Shown: piece by piece, positions 17,999 to 23,623 of the stretch
How positions within the stretch are numbered: position 1 is the stretch's first letter
Layout: every line of letters begins with the position of its first letter
Assembly: GCA_015345905.1 (NCBI GenBank)
Contig: JADDTR010000045.1
Location: forward strand, 1 to 23,623
DNA: 23,623 bases
Source: Aotearoamyces nothofagi
Taxonomy: Eukaryota; Ascomycota; Leotiomycetes; Leotiales; Tympanidaceae
Direction of reading: 5' to 3'
Notes under the pieces: model-generated
Database searches by the model: none
What the model was told of the DNA's origin: nothing
Seen by the model: only the letters and a program-made list of their open reading frames with translations
Program-made: the position numbers and the translations under genes

Positions 17999-20298
17999 TG
18001 ACCCTATAACTGCAGTTATCAGAAGTGTATATAGCTGATTCTCGCTTGCTCTTGGTAACTGCAGTTATCAGAGGTGTATATAACTGACTCTCGCTTGCTC
18101 TGATAACTGCAGTTACAAGATGAGTGTATAACTGCAGTTATCAGAGGTGTATATATAAAGGTAACACTAGGGCTAGAGTTGAAAGTTGATGGCACTTTCG
18201 GAAGCAATATCTATATTACTTTAGCTACTGATATCGACCATTGCCCTACCACTCTCCAACTACAAGTAACCGAGTGGTCGAGTATAACATTCGATGTATT
18301 GTTCTGGACACATGTTCTCTTTCCAGGTTACTGTATATCAGGTGATATATAGAAGTGTTCCAAGCCGAGTTCGGGACCCTCCTGANTACAGTATCGACCT
18401 GCCTCCGATAACTGCAGTTATAAGATGACCCTATAACTGCAGTTATCAGAAGTGTATATAGCTGATTCTCGCTTGCTCTTGGTAACTGCAGTTATCAGAG
18501 GTGTATATAACTGACTCTCGCTTGCTCTGATAACTGCAGTTACAAGATGAGTGTATAACTGCAGTTATCAGAGGTGTATATATAAAGGTAACACTAGGGC
18601 TAGAGTTGAAAGTTGATGGCACTTTCGGAAGCAATATCTATATTACTTTAGCTACTGATATCGACCATTGCCCTACCACTCTCCAACTACAAGTAACCGA
18701 GTGGTCGAGTATAACATTCGATGTATTGTTCTGGACACATGTTCTCTTTCCAGGTTACTGTATATCAGGTGATATATAGAAGTGTTCCAAGCCGAGTTCN
18801 ACTGATTCTTACTCGCTCTTGATAATTACAGTATCGACCTGCCTCCGATAACTGCAGTTATAAGATGACCCTATAACTGCAGTTATCAGAAGTGTATATA
18901 GCTGATTCTCGCTTGCTCTTGGTAACTGCAGTTATCAGAGGTGTATATAACTGACTCTCGCTTGCTCTGATAACTGCAGTTACAAGATGAGTGTATAACT
19001 GCAGTTATCAGAGGTGTATATATAAAGGTAACACTAGGGCTAGAGTTGAAAGTTGATGGCACTTTCGGAAGCAATATCTATATTACTTTAGCTACTGATA
19101 TCGACCATTGCCCTACCACTCTCCAACTACAAGTAACCGAGTGGTCGAGTATAACATTCGATGTATTGTTCTGGACACATGTTCTCTTTCCAGGTTACTG
19201 TATATCAGGTGATATATAGAAGTGTTCCAAGCCGAGTTCGGGACCCTCCTGAGCCCCTAGATAATGTGCTACAAGTCCGGAAACCCTGTTGTTCATGTTA
19301 TCCAGAGTCGACTGCATTTGGATAGAGTCACCTAAAGCAACAAAGACTGAGACGAGGAGACGTCATTGAGATTAGATACCCAATAGCTCAACGGTATATA
19401 TTAACCTCTTTATTACAGTATTCTGCATTGGGTTCTTTATTCACTTCGTCGTCTGACAGGTCTAGGCTATAGACTGAGCCGAGTATCGTGATCCTTTGTT
19501 AGATATAGGATATATATACAAGCTACTCTTCTGATTCTTCGGTGTCCTTCTTCTCNGCTCTTGATAATTACAGTATCGACCTGCCTCCGATAACTGCAGT
19601 TATGAGATGACCCTATAACTGCAGTTATCAGAAGTGCATATAGCTGATTCTCGCTTGCTCTTGGTAACTGCAGTTATCAGAGGTGTATATAACTGACTCT
19701 CGCTTGCTCTTGGTAACTGCAGTTACGAGATGAGTGTATAACTGCAGTTATCAGAGGTGTATATATAAAGGTAACACTAGGGCTAGAGTTGAAAGTTGAT
19801 GGCACTTTCGGAAGCAATATCTATATTACTTTAGCTACTGATATCGACCATTGCCCTACCACTCTCCAACTACAAGTAACCAAGTGGTCGAGTATAACAT
19901 TTGATGTATTGTTCTGGACACATGTTCTCTTTCCAGGTTACTGTATATTAGGTGATCTATAGAAGTGTTCCAAGCCGAGTTCGGGACCCTCCTGAGCCCC
20001 TAGGTGATGTGCTACAAGTCCGGAAACCCTGTTGTTCATGTTATCCAGAGTCGACTGCATTTGGATAGAGTCACCTAAAGCAACAAAGACTGAGACGAGG
20101 AGACGTCATTGAGATTAGATACCCAATAGCTCAACGGTATATATTAACCTCTTTATTACAGTATTCTGCATTGGGTTCTTTATTCACTTCGTCGTCTGAC
20201 AGGTCTAGGCTATAGACTGAGCCGAGTATCGTGATCCTTTGTTAGATATAGGATATATATACAAGCTACTCTTCTGATTCTTCGGTGTCCTTCTTCTC
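17934..20298. repeat. Palindrome cluster, four copies joined by N
   Basis: A block starting near ACTGATTCTTACTCGCTC and holding five palindromes within about 160 bases (for example 17981, 18006, 18055, 18103 and 18128) occurs four times. Ns lie at 18386, 18800 and 19556. It continues into unique sequence (CACTTTCGGAAGC, GGACACATGTTCTC). The last copy (19557-20298, about 741 bases) differs from the third (18815-19555) at several, mostly transition, sites, so it may be another allele or a true repeat. The earlier copies look identical. No gene is convincing; a minus-strand frame LGDSIQMQSTLDNMNN at about 19949-20108 is open but short. Confidence 0.75.
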
Positions 20299-20694
20299 TA
20301 CTGATCTACTTACAGTGTATAAAGCCCTAGATCACTGTAGCTCTTACTTCAATTATTGTACGAGGGTAGCTGTCTAGCTATACAATCCCTATAAACCTTA
20401 GGTGGCTGCTATCTACAAGTCTAGCTCTAACTGCAGTTACCCGACTATATACAGCGAACTCGACTACAACCCTAGATCTTGCCACGAACGTTTATAATTG
20501 TTGAGACTCTGCTAGTTCTTGCTGCTACAAATACTCCCCTGTTCAGAGTATTGATCTCCGATTCCGACCCCCTAGGACCTCAGCCCTCGCTTATAGGAGT
20601 GTAATAACTGCAGTTACATCACGACGCACTAGGCCTAAATAGTCGTTTCAGCAGTATATTTACAGCTTCACAATCCTCACCTCTCTTTACCTTT
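20299..20694. other. Intergenic with two palindromes
   Basis: No ORF or RNA gene is seen. Palindrome copies lie at about 20427-20440 (right arm imperfect) and 20604-20617. The pyrimidine-rich stretch CCTCACCTCTCTTTACC at the end resembles the CT-rich DNA upstream of SNF2 copy A, so this may be part of the copy B promoter region. Confidence 0.4.
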
Positions 20695-21051
20695 CTACAA
20701 GACAACTAAAATCATCGAATGCTGTCTAGAACATCTAGTACATTGAGGTGAGTTTATAATAAGTGTATACAACAGCTTTTCTAAGCAACTTTCCTTCAAT
20801 AAGCGACTATTCACGGCCTGTTTGCACTTTATTATATTTTGACCATGTGAATTGTTGGCTTTCACCAACAACTCACCTTTTTTAAGCTCATTTTCGAATT
20901 TCAACACCTGCCAGTCGATGGGGTATATCTTATATGCATTTACTAACATTGCTGTAGTTATTAGCCACCGATCTACTCCGAGAGCATATTCTACACTGTA
21001 CTCTGGTGTCGAGCCTAAGATCACCACAAGATTGAGGTAAATCTTCGCCAC
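20695..21051 (-). CDS. Uncertain minus-strand ORF, 118 residues
   Basis: Minus-strand frame without an ATG at its apparent start (GTG). The residues look protein-like (EYSVEYALGVDRWLITTAML, then NAYKIYPIDWQVLKFENELK). No family is recognised. In the middle is a hairpin (20847-20876) that on the minus strand begins GTGAGTTGTTGG, a good 5' splice site followed by an inverted repeat, and about 60 bases later comes GCAAACAG. It could be a two-exon gene, an old exon, or chance. Confidence 0.25.
   Translation of the reverse strand: MAKIYLNLVVILGSTPEYSVEYALGVDRWLITTAMLVNAYKIYPIDWQVLKFENELKKGELLVKANNSHGQNIIKCKQAVNSRLLKESCLEKLLYTLIINSPQCTRCSRQHSMILVVL
20847..20876. repeat. Inverted repeat, 12-bp arms
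   Basis: GTGAATTGTTGG and CCAACAACTCAC are separated by six bases and pair with one mismatch. It is unrelated in sequence to the window-wide palindrome. On the minus strand one arm starts with the splice-donor-like GTGAGT. Confidence 0.7.
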
Positions 21052-21402
21052 CGAACAATTTCTTCCGGACAGCCTAGTCCTCCTACCTTGACCAGAGTCG
21101 AATAGGGTATCAACATCTGGTAATTATAGCATCCCAATCGAGAGCGAGAGCCACTGGCACAGCTTTGTCGTCGGCGACACCAGCTCCTACACCAAGTTCA
21201 TCTGCCATAGCCAAAACAGTCAAAACAGCCTGCAAGCCTTCTCAAAAGACCGATGTCGACCTCAAGAAGAAGGCGATTAATACAAATCCGGCCGGAGTAT
21301 ATATTTATACTCCGAACCTGGAGAATAACAAAGCAACAATGGCTGGCTATCTAGGCCTTACTGATACTGTCGCTCTGAATGACCTGATGTTTGTACATAA
21401 AG

Positions 21403-21458
21403 GTAGGTCTAGTAACTGCAGTTATCAGATGCATCGTATACTAACACTACTATTCCAG
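21403..21458 (+). other. Intron 1 of SNF2 copy B, with palindrome
   Basis: A 56-bp intron begins GTAGGTCTAGTAACTGCAG and ends CTATTCCAG, with branch point TATACTAACAC. It splits the same codon as intron 1 of copy A and shifts the frame, so removal is needed to reach the KAIFETI region. Beyond the palindrome, its 3' half is unlike copy A's. Confidence 0.9.
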
Positions 21459-22475
21459 AGAATAGGAAACTACTCATCGAATTCTTCAAGACGCAAAAGA
21501 ACAGCTTTGCCGTATTAGGCTGTACCGAGGGTTCGTCTTGGGGTGTAAAAGCGATATTCGAGACTATCACTACAACTCCGACCGAGTATTGCAACGTCTT
21601 CAACAGCAGTACTATTCCAATCCGAAATGAGCTCCTCGGTATCAAGGCTGCAAACAATCCTATTGAAGGCTATACTACTTGGGTTAATATTATATATAGA
21701 CTCATTTTGCAGAACCTCTAGTGTTTCCCCAACGAGACTGCCAAGAGTGCATTGTTAGTTGAGTATACTACAGAGGACTGGTACCGTGTATACTCATTGG
21801 TTCGACACTTTTACCGAACGGAGCAGTAGGCACAGGCAAGGGAGGCGGCAGGTAAGGCGAAATACATCGTGTCGAAGAGGGTGGTTGCAGATCCACCCAA
21901 GTTCTTTACAGATGCCGACCTGGGTGTCTCTACCTACAGCGCTGGTGATAAGGAGTTGGTGGAGGAGCCCACCGATGATGAATCGGACGACGAGAGTATC
22001 GAGGGTGAAGATAAGCCTGCCGAGGTTGTCTTGACAGAAGAGGTCGAGGACAAGATAGAAGGCCAGTATAGCGATACTGCTCTTCGCATCAGCCAGGGCG
22101 GCAACCTCACCGCCAACCTCAAGAATGCTCCGCGACCGCTGCTTACTAGAGGGCAAATTGGCCTATTCATGAAGCAAGAGGGCAAGTGGGCAAAGGTCAT
22201 CCACGACGTTGGAACCTCAACGAAGGACGAGCTCAGCGAGTATATTGTCCAGCAGGCCGTCTAGGACAACTCTGTTAGTGGCATCGAAGGCGACAAGCTG
22301 TACAACGAAGTGTGTATAGCCGATATAAATCGCTTTTGGGAGACGATGGAGAAGGTGAGCATGGTATCGGTTACAAGTGCTGGTTACCTTGAGTCGTGCA
22401 AGGCCCTCGGGGTGGATCGGGTGACTCGTAGGTTCGGAACCCAAGGGAAGAGTTACCAGCCCTAGCAGGTGATCG

Positions 22476-22525
22476 GTGAGTCTTATAACTGCAGTTATAA
22501 GAGACAGGGCTAATTCACCAAGCAG
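22476..22525 (+). other. Intron 2 of SNF2 copy B, with perfect palindrome
   Basis: A 50-bp intron begins GTGAGTC and ends CACCAAGCAG, with branch point GGCTAAT. The palindrome TTATAACTGCAGTTATAA, extended by TC and GA, is perfect over 22 bases (22481-22502). Compared with the usual TGATAAC...GTTATCA, both arms carry the matching change (G/C to T/A), so base pairing is kept. Confidence 0.9.
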
Positions 22526-23623
22526 GTATCAAGACGATGTACAATATAGAGCAGAGCATTATAGGTGGTGGAATTAATGCCTCCGATTGTAGTACCGGAA
22601 AGACCGTCATCTGTCTTGGCCTCATTGAATATACTGCTCGTATACAGCTCAAGCATTCACGAGAGACTAGTGAACCAACAACGTATAAGCCTACTCTCGT
22701 TGCATGTCCATCCCAGTTGGTCGACGTCTGGTTCGAGGATTGGCTCAAGTTCTTCTCAGGCCCTAACTGTATAATCCTCAAGCAGTTTTACAGTAGTGAA
22801 GCCACTACCAGCAATCCAATATGCAAAGGCACGCTGCTTGGAACACAGACGAAAGATTTGATGGAGTATATAAACAGTCTCGACTATGATGATCCAGAGA
22901 CTGCTCGGGTCGTAATCGTAACCGCGTACTCGACCTAGCACAAGCGCACTCTTGAGAATACCGATGTTGGAGCGGTTGGTCCAGCTGGGAAGGAAGTAGC
23001 TGTTGAGGATAAGGCCGAAATTGCCGATGCCGATGGAAATGATGGCTATAAGGTTGATGACAATGACGAGGTTGCACTAAGTAATCTGCAACTAGTGTAT
23101 GTCTCCCCGCTCAAGGACATGTTTGCCCATGTCGTGTGCAACGAAGCACATGCCATCAAGAACCACCAGACCCTGACTCATGTATCTATTAAGACACTAA
23201 ATGCACTGAAAAAATGGTTTGTATCGGCTACACCGATGATAAATTATATAAGGGATCTTGGCGGGTATCTTAGGCTGCTGTAGAAGGATGAGTAGGAGCT
23301 CGAGGTCGATGCTGAGCCGGAGGACTTCTACAGTGAAGACCTCGACGCCTTGGAGATCTTGGAGGACAATGACGATGTCGATGCCAATACTTTGGCAAGT
23401 CGGTACATCCTAACGAAGGCTCTGAAAGAGGGTTATAAGGTCTATCAGCTCGACCCAACATGGTATCAAAAGGTAGCAAGTGCTGATAAGCTCGACCTAC
23501 TGCTGATTGGCACTGTATTACATGCTATACTGAGCCAAATCCAGATGCGATATACCATGGCAACTACAATCGACCTCGAGAATAGAGAGCCAGCTCGGCG
23601 ACTTGGGGACCAGATCCCCCACT

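Larger units (their letters stand above)
21108..23623 (+). pseudogene. SNF2-family helicase-like ATPase, copy B, partial
   Basis: Paralogue of the gene at 9870-14179. Exons are about 21108-21402, 21459-22475 and 22526 to the window edge, where it is cut after the first helicase lobe. The pairing holds along its length, for example NLENNKATMAGYL with NLENSKAVMAGYL and RFWETMEKVSMVSV with RFWSTMADISSVSI. Motif I is GGGINASDCSTGKT (about 22570-22610), motif II is NEAH followed by AIKN instead of DEAH (about 23140), and motif III is VSATPM. Loss of the Walker B Asp would impair ATP hydrolysis. Seven TAG codons interrupt the frame (21719, 21827, 22263, 22463, 22936, 23281, 23293); those at 22463 and 22936 face TGG in copy A. 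No TAA or TGA is seen. An acidic stretch lies at 21950-22040 and another near 23290-23390. No good ATG was found, so the start is uncertain. Confidence 0.8.

Noticed and set aside
18019-19074. Identical 62-residue minus-strand ORFs occurring three times
   Set aside because: They are made mostly of palindromes (ITAVI, NCSY) and are repeated only because the same contig segment appears several times around N joins.
2442-23623. Reassignment of UAG to one amino acid
   Set aside because: Ambers fall at both Trp and Gln positions, and intact CAG and TGG codons remain in the same genes. One reassigned meaning does not fit, and the actin fragment shows plain transition decay.

Overview
The window looks like repeat-rich, probably subtelomeric DNA of a filamentous ascomycete (Pezizomycotina). 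The evidence is 50-56 bp GT-AG introns with CTAAC-type branch points, an AT-rich block with an abrupt edge, a telomere-linked RecQ-like helicase, a duplicated SNF2 helicase family, and C-to-T/G-to-A decay resembling repeat-induced point mutation (RIP). I cannot name the species. No rRNA, tRNA, CRISPR array, telomere repeat or convincing retroelement was seen.

Layout. 1-970 is AT-rich low-complexity DNA. 971-2400 has no clear gene but holds three different minisatellites. 2442-7510 is a decayed telomere-linked RecQ-like helicase gene with one intron at 4084-4136. 7511-9480 is mostly non-coding, with a small ORF at 8168-8512, an 86-bp tandem array and a 136-bp tandem duplication. 9870-14179 is a six-exon SNF2-family gene (copy A). 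14424-14655 is a 48-bp tandem array that reads as protein. 14698-15372 is a mutated actin fragment. 15763-16560 holds two weak ORFs. 16634-20298 is a palindrome-rich repeat block inflated by assembly joins at single N bases. From about 21108 to the right edge is a second SNF2 gene (copy B), paralogous to copy A with matching introns and cut by the window. All recognisable genes lie on the plus strand.

Two signals dominate. First, a short perfect palindrome with core ATAACTGCAGTTAT occurs roughly fifty times: inside the SNF2 introns right after the 5' splice site, in tandem arrays, inside coding sequence (read as ITAVI or NCSY) and between genes. In introns it resembles an introner-like element, and its arms change in a paired way between copies. 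Second, the conserved reading frames of the RecQ gene and both SNF2 genes are interrupted about 25 times, essentially always by TAG, often where the paralogue or family has Trp. Decay by CpA (especially CpApG) RIP is the default explanation. UAG-to-UGG A-to-I mRNA editing, known in some ascomycetes, is a testable alternative.

The genes do not form a pathway. They are the kind of helicase families that accumulate near chromosome ends. Six single-N joins, each flanked by a duplicated segment, mark unmerged contig overlaps, so apparent copy numbers at 13454-13870 and 16634-20298 should not be taken literally.
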